From contig CANONE010000035.1 of assembly GCA_947567585.1 (NCBI GenBank), positions 1 to 16,347 on the forward strand: 16,347 nt of DNA, given 5' to 3'. Position 1 is the stretch's first letter; every line of letters starts with the position of its first letter. The stretch is from an uncultured Clostridia bacterium. Lineage in GTDB: Bacteria > Bacillota > Clostridia > Oscillospirales > Acutalibacteraceae. Shown piece after piece: positions 7,386 through 13,945 of this stretch. A program made the position numbers and the translations under genes. The notes below the pieces were generated by a model that was not told where the DNA came from, did no database searches, and worked only from the letters and a program-made list of their open reading frames with translations.

Positions 7386-7425
7386 GTGAATGTGTCCACA
7401 ATGGCCTGTGGACACATTCGCTTTT
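7386..7425 (+). terminator. Intrinsic terminator of the RNA element
   Basis: GAATGTGTCCACA (7388-7400) pairs perfectly with 7407-7419 around a six-base ATGGCC loop, extended by one G-U and one G-C pair, and is followed by CTTTT. This is a 13-15 bp stem with a short T run. Confidence 0.85.
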
Positions 7426-7655
7426 CCAGCGCTTCCTTTGTTTTTTATTGGCAAAAAAGTTTCGCCGGCCTTTTTGGGGAGACGAAGCCCCCAGCCGCTT
7501 GGCAGATCCAACGTCCGGGGGCCTGAGCCAGCCGCGCCGCCTGGTTCAAAAGAGGCATACCCCTTTTGAACTGTGTTAACTATAAATAATTTTTGAAATG
7601 CCGCGACCATATATGTACGCGAAGGATTCTTGTAAGCAAAAGGGAAGTATGAAAG
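7426..7655. other. Non-coding stretch with several hairpins before the second sigma gene
   Basis: No gene is supported. The stretch holds competing GC stems (GGGG/CCCC within 7475-7495; GCCCCC/GGGGGC between about 7488 and 7522) and a clear GTTCAAAAG (7544-7552) with CTTTTGAAC (7563-7571) hairpin. The region from 7575 to 7655 is AT-rich and should contain the promoter of the sigma gene, but neither a convincing sigma-A nor an ECF pattern stands out. It could be a second regulatory element or a decayed repeat. Confidence 0.4.
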
Positions 7656-8210
7656 GTGGAAAGCGCCGTGAAAGGGGATTATGAGATATTGGTACGCCTC
7701 CGGGAGAGGGACCAGTACGCGCTGGAGATGGCGATTCACCGCTACTCCGGGTATGTGGCAGCAGTTATCAACAAAACGCTGGGCCCCCTGGGCACGCCCC
7801 AGGACGTGGAGGAGCTGGCCTCGGACGCTTTTGTAGCTCTATGGGAAAACGCTTTTAAGCTCCGGGACAACAGCGACCTTAAATATTGGCTGGCGGTGGT
7901 CGCCCGAAACGCCGCTTTAAAGCGCAGGAGGAAGCTGCGGTATGAGGAGCCTTTAGAGGACAATATGCTGCCGGATACCTCCCCGGAGGGACCCTGGGAA
8001 GAACGGGAGCAAAGCCGGATGGTCCGCCAAGCGGTGGATGGGCTGGAACCGGTGGACCGGGAGGTATTTTTGCGCCACTACTTCTGGCGGCAGACCGTGG
8101 TACAGATCGCGGATGAAATGGGGAAAAAGCCCTCTGCCATTAAGTCCAGGCTGATGAGAGGGCGGGAAAAGCTGAAAAAAGTATTGAAGAAGGAGGACTG
8201 CATCCTATGA
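7656..8210 (+). CDS. ECF-family RNA polymerase sigma factor (second pair)
   Basis: A 184-residue ECF sigma factor, clearly different in sequence from the one at 2688. Region 2 spans about residues 10-85 (GTPQDVEELASDAFVALWENAFKL, then SDLKYWLAVVARNAALKRRRK). Region 4 spans about 125-178, with the helix-turn-helix TVVQIADEMGKKPSAIKSRLMRGREKLKK. The start is uncertain: GTG at 7656 (AAAGGG 9-10 bases upstream) or GTG at 7668 (AGGTGG upstream), which removes four residues. The stop overlaps the next start as ATGA, pointing to coupled expression with its likely anti-sigma factor. Confidence 0.9.
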   Translation: MESAVKGDYEILVRLRERDQYALEMAIHRYSGYVAAVINKTLGPLGTPQDVEELASDAFVALWENAFKLRDNSDLKYWLAVVARNAALKRRRKLRYEEPLEDNMLPDTSPEGPWEEREQSRMVRQAVDGLEPVDREVFLRHYFWRQTVVQIADEMGKKPSAIKSRLMRGREKLKKVLKKEDCIL

Positions 8211-9271
8211 GGGAAATCGACAAGCTGGTCAGCCGGGCCTATCCCGACGAGCTGCGCCGGGTGACGCCCATTGCCGTAGACGAAAAAGCCATTCTGTCCC
8301 GGGCCCTGGATAAGCTGGGCCTAGAGGAAGCCAAGCCCGCTGGGAAAACAGCCTCCCGCCGGAGGTCCCGCTATATTGGCCGCCATGGGGCAAAGCCCAA
8401 TCTCCAGCTGGTGGAAATGCCCCAAGAGCCCGCAGGGCGGCCCTGGGTTACCTGGCTGGGCTGGGCGGTAGCCGCCTGTGTGGCCATTGCGGCGGTGGTA
8501 AATATAGGGCCCTATCTTCTTCAGGGGACGCCTGTGGCTCCCTCCGCCCAGGGGGAAGAGGCGGCGTTCTTAAAAAGCCTGCGGGAAGAGGCGGGATACT
8601 TCTCGGCGTATACAAACGAAGAAGCCTATGCCGAGATGGAGACCGCCAAGAGCGGGAATTCCCCCATCCAGGTCAGTATAAAAGCCCGGAACGAAGCGGC
8701 GCAGAGCCTCACCCAGGGGATAGAGACCGCCTCTCTCACCGGCTTTCCTGCCACCGGCCAGGGCATACAGGTAGTGGGGATAACCATGAAGCCGGACACC
8801 GCCTTAAACGACAACCTGTATTCCGCCCAATATACCTTTGCCATTAGCTTCCCGGCACAGAGCGAAGAGGAAATCTCACAATATTCCATAGATGTCTTTA
8901 CACCGGCGCCGACCACCCTCACCGCCCGGGAAAACAAGGATGGATTGGCCTATGTTACGTTTCGCTTAAGCGAGCTGGAGGATCCGTCTTTGATTGCCGG
9001 CGCCCTGATTGTAGACCCGATGCCTGATCTGACTGTAGATTCCGATGGCAATCCATCTTCTATTGTTTTCGGATTTCATGTGCTTCTCTGCCCAGAAGGC
9101 GAGACGTCCTACGCCTATCCCTTTGCCGAAGAGGACTATATAGAAAACGGCTATGTGTCAGGCGCCGCCTATGGCAATGACCCAGCCGCAGACTGGGACG
9201 GCTCCGATGCAACCGACCGCTACGCCGCTAAAGCTGGTCTGTCCCAATGGGCCGGCAGCCCGGAACAGTAA
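8207..9271 (+). CDS. Single-pass membrane protein, probable anti-sigma factor of the second pair
   Basis: 354 residues. An N-terminal cytoplasmic part (1-79) contains DEKAILSRALDKLGLEEA and a basic RRRSR patch. One membrane segment lies at about 80-105 (WVTWLGWAVAACVAIAAVVNIG), and about 245 residues follow on the outside. Orientation, position and the ATGA overlap with an ECF sigma gene are what support an anti-sigma role; I do not recognise a named domain, and the DUF4179 motif seen in the other pair is absent. AAGGAGG lies ahead of the ATG. The outer part ends in an acidic, Gly/Ala-rich tail (SGAAYGNDPAADWDGSDA). Confidence 0.75.
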   Translation: MREIDKLVSRAYPDELRRVTPIAVDEKAILSRALDKLGLEEAKPAGKTASRRRSRYIGRHGAKPNLQLVEMPQEPAGRPWVTWLGWAVAACVAIAAVVNIGPYLLQGTPVAPSAQGEEAAFLKSLREEAGYFSAYTNEEAYAEMETAKSGNSPIQVSIKARNEAAQSLTQGIETASLTGFPATGQGIQVVGITMKPDTALNDNLYSAQYTFAISFPAQSEEEISQYSIDVFTPAPTTLTARENKDGLAYVTFRLSELEDPSLIAGALIVDPMPDLTVDSDGNPSSIVFGFHVLLCPEGETSYAYPFAEEDYIENGYVSGAAYGNDPAADWDGSDATDRYAAKAGLSQWAGSPEQ

Positions 9272-9274
9272 AAG

Positions 9275-9319
9275 TTTTTGAAAGATTGTCAAGAAACCTT
9301 TTTCAAAAAGTGTCTTGAC
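9275..9319 (+). terminator. Terminator-like or attenuator-like overlapping hairpins
   Basis: Two stems interlock: TTTTTGAAAG (9275-9284) with CTTTTTCAAAAA (9298-9309, two-base bulge), and GTCAAGA (9288-9294) with TCTTGAC (9313-9319). They form either alternatives or a pseudoknot. There is no final U run, so this is a weak terminator at best. It begins four bases after the membrane-protein stop. Confidence 0.4.
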
Positions 9320-9335
9320 CAGGGCGCGGGGCGGT

Positions 9336-9373
9336 GGTTTCCAGGTACTTGACGCAGTCAATGTACAGAAACC
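9336..9373 (+). repeat. Intergenic 38-nt hairpin repeat, copy 1
   Basis: A palindromic unit: outer stem GGTTTC/GAAACC, inner stem GTAC-TTGAC/GTCAA-T-GTAC with a one-base bulge, and a GCA loop. It matches copy 2 at 13854-13891 (opposite strand) at 32 of 38 positions. Two of the differences on each side of the outer stem compensate each other (T-A pairs here, C-G pairs there). It lies between the second anti-sigma gene and the DUF2804 gene. Confidence 0.8.
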
Positions 9374-9426
9374 GCTCAGCCCAGTAGACGAGGCATCGTC
9401 CCGAGGCCCCAGAAGGAGGAACCCAC

Positions 9427-10458
9427 ATGTCCGTCAGAAACCATGAAGTAACCAGCGTTCACCCCTTGTTGGATGAGAGGGGGGAGCTGATAGAGCCTGG
9501 GTGGTCCCGCAGGCTCTATCAGGTTTACAACCGGGAGAATATCCGGGCCCCCAAGTTCCGCATTAAGGAGTGGGACTACTATCTGGTAATGGGGGATGAT
9601 TTTGCCCTGGCCTTTACCATCTCCGACGACGGATATGTGGGCCTACAGGGAGCCAGCTTTCTGGACTTTACCGTCCCCCGGGAGCATACGGAAACCCTTC
9701 TGGACCCCTTTCCTATGGGGAAAATGGCCATGCCCTGGGATTCCAGCGGCGGGGTGACGGCTTACCACAGGAAAAAGCGGCTGAATATGGCTTTCACCGT
9801 AGGCGGCGGCAAGCGCCGGATTCTGTGCGATTTCAGGCGGTTTGATGGCGGCAAGGACTTATACTGCGACATTACTTTAGAGCAGCCCCACATGGACACC
9901 ATGGTTATTGCCACCTCCTGGAAGGAGAACCCCCGCCGCTTTTACTACAACCAAAAGATCAACTGCATGAGAGCCCGGGGCAAAGCGGTTTATGGCGGGA
10001 AAACCTACACCCTGGACCCCAGCCGGAATTTCGGCACCCTGGACTGGGGCCGGGGGGTATGGACCTATGACAACACCTGGTATTGGGGCAGCGGGAATGG
10101 TATCATTGACGGAAAGCCCTTTGGGTTCAACATCGGCTATGGCTTCAGCGACAGGAGCCCCGCCTCGGAAAACATTCTCTTTTACGACGGGGTGGGGCAC
10201 AAACTGGACGATGTGACCTTCCACATTCCTGAAAACAGTTATTTAGAGCCTTGGCGGTTCAGCTCCTCGGACAGCCGGTTCGAGATGGACTTTACGCCCA
10301 TTCTGGACCGGTGCGGGAAGCTGGACTTAAAGCTTATTATGACGGACCCCCACCAGGTGTTTGGGCGGATGACAGGCCGGGCTGTGCTGGACGATGGAAA
10401 AGTGCTGGAGGTCAAGGATCTCCTATGCTTTGCGGAGAAAGTACACAATAAATACTAA
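9427..10458 (+). CDS. DUF2804 family protein
   Basis: A 343-residue soluble protein matching the DUF2804 pattern. The central block FGTLDWGRGVWTYDNTWYWGSG (about residues 204-225), then PFGFNIGYGFSDRSPASENILFYDGVGHKL, then YLEPWRF are the recognisable family signatures. The family has no established reaction. It is rich in Trp, Tyr, Gly and beta-strand sequence, with no signal peptide or membrane segment, suggesting a cytoplasmic barrel-like fold that may bind a hydrophobic ligand; this is inference. AGGAGGA lies 7 bases before the ATG. It is a single-gene unit between the repeat element and a long hairpin. Confidence 0.88.
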   Translation: MSVRNHEVTSVHPLLDERGELIEPGWSRRLYQVYNRENIRAPKFRIKEWDYYLVMGDDFALAFTISDDGYVGLQGASFLDFTVPREHTETLLDPFPMGKMAMPWDSSGGVTAYHRKKRLNMAFTVGGGKRRILCDFRRFDGGKDLYCDITLEQPHMDTMVIATSWKENPRRFYYNQKINCMRARGKAVYGGKTYTLDPSRNFGTLDWGRGVWTYDNTWYWGSGNGIIDGKPFGFNIGYGFSDRSPASENILFYDGVGHKLDDVTFHIPENSYLEPWRFSSSDSRFEMDFTPILDRCGKLDLKLIMTDPHQVFGRMTGRAVLDDGKVLEVKDLLCFAEKVHNKY

Positions 10459-10528
10459 GAACCTGTACCCATCGGAGGCCCATTCTGCCCATGGACCGTC
10501 TTTCCGTACAGGTTCCAAAGCTTGCTTG

Positions 10529-10609
10529 AACCCGCGAAGCGCCCAAAAGCTCTTGAAATCCCTTAGGAATCTTCATGAGCCTTTGAGCGCTTCACGGGTT
10601 GTCTTTTTT
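10529..10609 (+). terminator. Long hairpin with T run after the DUF2804 gene
   Basis: The outer arms 10529-10542 (AACCCGCGAAGCGC) and 10587-10600 pair at 13 of 14 positions. The loop contains further partial pairing (AGCTC/GAGC, TGAA/TTCA, ATCC/GGAAT), so the whole is one long imperfect stem. A TCTTTTTT run follows on the plus strand, consistent with termination of the DUF2804 transcript. On the minus strand the odd pair becomes G-U and the stem is complete, but no T run follows. Confidence 0.65.
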
Positions 10610-10620
10610 CGCCTTTATTT

Positions 10621-12294
10621 CTATTCTACGGAGATAATGAAATAATATACCGGCTGGCCGCCGTCTACCAGCGTGATCTCCACATCCGAATGGACCTTAC
10701 CCGCCAGCATCCACTTGGCCTCCTGGGCCTGGTCCGCCGTAATCCCCTCGCCGTAAATCAGCGTGATAAAGGAGGTCTGCTTACTGGCCAGCGACCGCGC
10801 CACCTTTACGCAGGTGTATACCGGGTCCTTTTCAATATAGTCCAGCTTGCCATTTTTCAGCCCCAGGATATCCCCCTGGCGAATGGCCTCGCTGCCAAAC
10901 TCCGAGTCTCTGGCCGCAAACGTCACTAGGCCCGTGTTCACGTTCCCCGCCGCTTCCATCATGGCCTGCTGATTGTCCCCGGCAGAGCCGTCCGGGTCAA
11001 AGGCCAGCATAGCCGCCAAACCCTGGGGAATGGTTTTGGTGGGCAGCACAATAACCTCCCGGTCTTCCGCCAGGGGCACGGTCTGCTGGGCGGCCATTAG
11101 AATATTCTTATTGTTGGGCAGCACAAAGACTTTCTTGGCCGGCGTGGCCAGCACCGCGCTTAAAATGTCCTCTGTGCTGGGATTCATGGTCTGCCCGCCG
11201 CTAACCACCACGGCGCAGCCCAGCTCCAAAAACAGATTCTTAAGCCCCTCGCCCGCAGCCACAGAGATAAATCCCAGCTCTTCCACAGGCTCCCGGCGCT
11301 CCAGAAGAGGCGCTTCCGCCGGGGCCTCCGGCTGGGGCTCCCCGCCGCCCAGAGCCTTGTGCTGCTGCTTCATATTGTCGATCTTCACGGAAAGCAGCTG
11401 CCCATGCTGTAAGCCTGCCTGTAAGGCTTCGCCAGGGTTTTCCGTGTGTACATGCACCTTAATAATTTCGTCGTCCCCGGCCACCAGCACACAATCGCCG
11501 ATGGTTTCCAGGAACAGGCGCAACTCCATGGGGTCCTTGCCGCTGTCCGGATCCCTGCCAATAACGAATTCCGTGCAGTAGGTAAAGTGGATCTCACTGT
11601 CGAATTCCGCCGCCGCGTTCCGGAAGAACTCCGCCGTCTCCTGGGCGCGCTCTTCCTCCGACATGCCGGACTCGATAATGATCCCGCTGCGGAATACGCT
11701 GAGCATCCCTTCAAAGATTAGACAGAGCCCCTGGCCCCCCGCGTCCACCACGCCGGCCCGTTTCAGCACCGGCAGCAGCTCCGGGGTCTGCTCCAAAGCT
11801 TCCGCCGCGCCCATGCACACCGCGTCCCAAACCGCTACAGCCTCCGCCGTCCCATGGCCCAAAGCTTCCCGGCCATGCTCGGCCGCTACCCGGGCCACGG
11901 TTAAAATGGTGCCCTCGGTAGGCCGGGTCACCGCTTTATAGGCTTCCTCTACACCCAGCTCTAACGCCCCCACCAGCTCTTGGGCCCTGGCGTCTCCCAG
12001 CTCTTCCAGTCCTTTGGAAATTCCCCGGAACAGCAGGGAGAGAATCACGCCGGAATTGCCTCTGGCCCCCCGCAGCATAGCGGCGGCGGCTTTCTTGGCC
12101 ACTTCCCCCGCTGTGGCGGTATCCGGCAGCTCCTTAAGCGCCTCTGCGGCAGCGCCGATGGTCATGGACATATTAGACCCCGTATCTCCGTCGGGAACCG
12201 GGAAAATGTTCAAGTCGTTTACCTGCTTGCGGTATTTCGCAATGTTATTTGAGCCGGAAATAATGGCATTTTTAAGCTGAGCGCCTGCAATCAT
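10621..12294 (-). CDS. fakA: Fatty acid kinase catalytic subunit FakA (YloV/DAK2 family)
   Basis: Full-length at 557 residues. FakA phosphorylates fatty acids held by a FakB (DegV-family) carrier, feeding host or environmental fatty acids into phospholipid synthesis. The N-terminal DAK2/DhaL kinase domain has NIFPVPDGDTGSNM, with metal-binding Asp35 and Asp37, and RGARGNSGVILS at 75-86. The middle domain has Cys240 in HFTYCTEFVI, at the position of the zinc ligand, and KVHVHTENPGEAL with His281/His283, the pair linked to phosphotransfer in Staphylococcus. The C-terminal domain ends in a typical PVYYFIISVE. I prefer the ATG at 12294 (AAAGGA 10 bases upstream) over GTG at 12303, which would sit on the ribosome binding site. 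No fakB or yloU lies in the window, although yloU is next to this gene in many Firmicutes. Confidence 0.93.
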   Translation of the reverse strand: MIAGAQLKNAIISGSNNIAKYRKQVNDLNIFPVPDGDTGSNMSMTIGAAAEALKELPDTATAGEVAKKAAAAMLRGARGNSGVILSLLFRGISKGLEELGDARAQELVGALELGVEEAYKAVTRPTEGTILTVARVAAEHGREALGHGTAEAVAVWDAVCMGAAEALEQTPELLPVLKRAGVVDAGGQGLCLIFEGMLSVFRSGIIIESGMSEEERAQETAEFFRNAAAEFDSEIHFTYCTEFVIGRDPDSGKDPMELRLFLETIGDCVLVAGDDEIIKVHVHTENPGEALQAGLQHGQLLSVKIDNMKQQHKALGGGEPQPEAPAEAPLLERREPVEELGFISVAAGEGLKNLFLELGCAVVVSGGQTMNPSTEDILSAVLATPAKKVFVLPNNKNILMAAQQTVPLAEDREVIVLPTKTIPQGLAAMLAFDPDGSAGDNQQAMMEAAGNVNTGLVTFAARDSEFGSEAIRQGDILGLKNGKLDYIEKDPVYTCVKVARSLASKQTSFITLIYGEGITADQAQEAKWMLAGKVHSDVEITLVDGGQPVYYFIISVE

Positions 12295-12364
12295 GGGAAA
12301 CACATCCTTTTTGATAGGTGCGCAGCCTGGATACCCCCGGCGGCGCGAAGAACCATTTTATAGT

Positions 12365-12393
12365 ATTGTAACACAGAATCCTCAAAAAAACAA
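12365..12393 (-). promoter_or_regulatory. Sigma-A promoter of fakA
   Basis: On the minus strand, TTGTTT (12388-12393), 17 bases, then TACAAT (12365-12370), within an AT-rich patch. An overlapping alternative uses TTGAGG and TATAAA, also 17 bases apart. Either would start about 55-65 bases before the fakA ATG, making fakA its own transcript although hemW lies upstream on the same strand. Confidence 0.65.
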
Positions 12394-12543
12394 TCCGCAA
12401 TATGGAAAAAGGTCGCGAGACGCTGCTAAGGCGCGCTCTGCCCCTTTTGAAAAAGCGGGCAAAACCTTTACTTCCGGATTTTGACGGTTCCGCACAGGCG
12501 GCTTGTGGGTAGAACCGGAGGTTTGCGTGGGAGCTTTGCCTGC

Positions 12544-13647
12544 TTAGTCTAGCAGGCGGCATAGGAGGGCGTTGGAGATTAGGAAGCCTTCTGGGGTTAA
12601 AGCAATGGCTTCTTTTGTGGCGGCGAGATATTTTGCGGGGCAGGCGGAGGCTTTTTGTGCGATGGTTTGAAAAGCGGCTTCACCCTCCTGGCCGTATCGT
12701 TCCCGCAGACGGGAGCGCCGCAGGCCCGCGGTCAGCCGGAGGTTCAGCATGGCAAATTCCTGGATGGAGCCGCCAGGGCCGTCGTCTGCGGGTTGGCCGC
12801 CGGAGAGAAAGCTCTTTAAGTCCCGGGGCCAGAAAAAGCGCCGCCCTTGGTAGAAGGAGTGGGCCCCGGGGCCTATGCCGATATACTCCTGACAGCGCCA
12901 ATAGAGAAGGTTGTGCCGGCTTTCCCGGCCAGGTTTGGAAAAATTGCTGATCTCATACTGGGCATACCCTTGGCTTGCCAGCTCCCGGACGCAGAACAGG
13001 TACTCCTCCGCCGTCTGATCTTCATCAGGCAGGCATATATTCTGCCGGGAAAACGGCGTGCCGGGCTCTACCTTCAAAATGTAAGCGGAAATATGCTCGG
13101 GTTTGAGCCCCGCCGCAAACTGGATGGACCGCCCCAGCTTTTCCTCCCCGCCCCCGGGCAGGCCCAGCATGAGGTCCAGGGAAAGATTCCGAAACCCGCC
13201 TAGGCGCGCCAGCTCCACCGCCCTGGCAACATCCCGCGCCGTATGCCCGCGGCCTAAAAGCTTCAGCTCCCCTGGATCCGCCGACTGCATTCCCAGAGAA
13301 AGCCGATTCCATCCCGCCTTATGCAGGCCGGTAAAGAAAGCCTGGTCCAAGGACGTGGGGTTGGCCTCCAGGGTGATTTCCGCGCCCTCCGCCAAGGTAA
13401 ACCGTTTCCCCACCTGGTCTAACAGCCGCGAAAGCCGGTTCACCCCCAAAAGGCTGGGCGTGCCGCCCCCAAAATAGACGGTAGACAGCGCCCTGCCGCA
13501 ATCCTTCGCGTACTGAGCCAACAGCACCTCCACCCGCGCAAGATAGGCGTCCATCTCCTCATCACCGCCCGCCACAGAGTAAAAGTCACAATACGGGCAT
13601 TTCCCCGCGCAAAACGGCACATGTATATATAAGCCCAGCTGATCCAT
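12544..13647 (-). CDS. hemW: Radical-SAM haem chaperone HemW (HemN-like)
   Basis: A 367-residue cytoplasmic radical-SAM protein. HVPFCAGKCPYCDF gives the cluster cysteines at 13, 17 and 20. The residue after the last cysteine pair is Asp-Phe rather than the further cysteine of true coproporphyrinogen dehydrogenase HemN, which points to HemW, a haem-binding chaperone often mis-named as the oxidase. YFGGGTPSLL, LEANPTS, RLSLGMQS and GIGPGAHSF are further family motifs, and the C-terminal winged-helix part (about 290-367) is present. The start is the ATG at 13647 with GAGGAG 5 bases upstream; the in-frame GTG at 13653 would overlap that site. It ends about 240 bases before fakA on the same strand. 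Confidence 0.93.
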   Translation of the reverse strand: MDQLGLYIHVPFCAGKCPYCDFYSVAGGDEEMDAYLARVEVLLAQYAKDCGRALSTVYFGGGTPSLLGVNRLSRLLDQVGKRFTLAEGAEITLEANPTSLDQAFFTGLHKAGWNRLSLGMQSADPGELKLLGRGHTARDVARAVELARLGGFRNLSLDLMLGLPGGGEEKLGRSIQFAAGLKPEHISAYILKVEPGTPFSRQNICLPDEDQTAEEYLFCVRELASQGYAQYEISNFSKPGRESRHNLLYWRCQEYIGIGPGAHSFYQGRRFFWPRDLKSFLSGGQPADDGPGGSIQEFAMLNLRLTAGLRRSRLRERYGQEGEAAFQTIAQKASACPAKYLAATKEAIALTPEGFLISNALLCRLLD

Positions 13648-13853
13648 ATCCACTCCTCTTTAAAGCCCTTAAGCCGCCCACAACAAACCGCCGGCTAACC
13701 GTAAGCAATCCCTAAAGGCCGATAACCGCTGAAAACCCCCGGCCCGTGGCACAAACTACCGTTTCCCCCTCGGAAAACGCCGGCATAAATGTTTTTGATC
13801 TTCTCATCCGCCGGTTCGGCCGGCCGCTTGGCGTGGCCGATGCTGGCGGGACT

Positions 13854-13891
13854 GGTCCCTGTACATTGACTTCGTCAAGTACCCGGGGACC
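13854..13891 (-). repeat. Intergenic 38-nt hairpin repeat, copy 2
   Basis: Read on the minus strand this matches copy 1 (9336-9373): outer stem GGTCCC/GGGACC, inner stem GTAC-TTGAC/GTCAA-T-GTAC and a GAA loop. The outer stem has swapped two T-A pairs for C-G pairs. It is about 55 bases after the isomerase stop, on the same strand as that gene. A CTTTTT/AAAAAG pair precedes the hairpin in both copies. Confidence 0.8.
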
Positions 13892-13918
13892 CTCGCCTTT
13901 TTACAAAAAGCTTCCAGG

Positions 13919-13935
13919 TGCGGACAGCGTCCGCA
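13919..13935 (-). terminator. Hairpin after the isomerase gene, possible terminator
   Basis: A perfect 7-bp GC-rich stem, TGCGGAC/GTCCGCA, with a 3-base loop 11 bases after the isomerase stop. The T run on the minus strand (13905-13909 region) is about 10 bases beyond the stem, farther than usual, so termination is plausible but not certain. Confidence 0.45.
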
Positions 13936-13945
13936 GCCTTAGGCC

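Larger units (their letters stand above)
7048..7425 (+). ncRNA. Candidate structured non-coding RNA, about 375 nt, family not established
   Basis: A transcription unit bounded by a strong promoter and an intrinsic terminator, with no convincing protein gene. Local helices can be drawn throughout. The 5' hairpin pairs GCCC (7049-7052) with GGGC (7093-7096) and TATAGTGAAT (7058-7067) with ATTTACTATA (7083-7092), with one G-U. Further hairpins are AGGCA/TGCCT (7131-7147), CGGCG/CGCCG (near 7161-7177), GGCA/TGCC (7191-7214) and ACGTA/TACGT (7238-7255). The loop bases GTCCT (7071-7075) could pair with GGGAC (7206-7210) as a pseudoknot. Lack of long-range end pairing argues against 6S RNA, and I see no RNase P, tmRNA or SRP signature. 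The raiA RNA motif of Firmicutes is the first family to test, but I cannot confirm it by eye. The 3' third may be a less structured tail. Confidence 0.65.
13648..13945. other. Non-coding stretch between the isomerase gene and hemW
   Basis: About 300 bases with no supported gene. It holds the second hairpin repeat (13854-13891), a TTTTT/AAAAA pair (about 13898-13909) and a perfect TGCGGAC/GTCCGCA stem (13919-13935). The rest is GC-rich with many GCCGGC-like words. A promoter for hemW on the minus strand is expected but I cannot point to one. Confidence 0.5.

Noticed and set aside
7048..7425. Reading the RNA unit as 6S RNA, RNase P RNA, tmRNA or SRP RNA
   Set aside because: The 5' end closes on itself in a local hairpin with no pairing to the 3' end, and none of the signature words of RNase P, tmRNA or SRP RNA is present.
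7649..7684. 11-codon ATG frame overlapping the start of the second ECF gene
   Set aside because: It is out of frame with the sigma gene, very short, and its apparent ribosome binding site serves the GTG start just as well.
7269..7739. 156-codon minus-strand open frame across the RNA unit and the sigma gene start
   Set aside because: It crosses a strong plus-strand promoter/terminator unit and an ECF gene, and shows no domain.
12304..12543. Small gene between hemW and fakA
   Set aside because: The open frames here overlap the fakA promoter and have no ribosome binding site or family resemblance.
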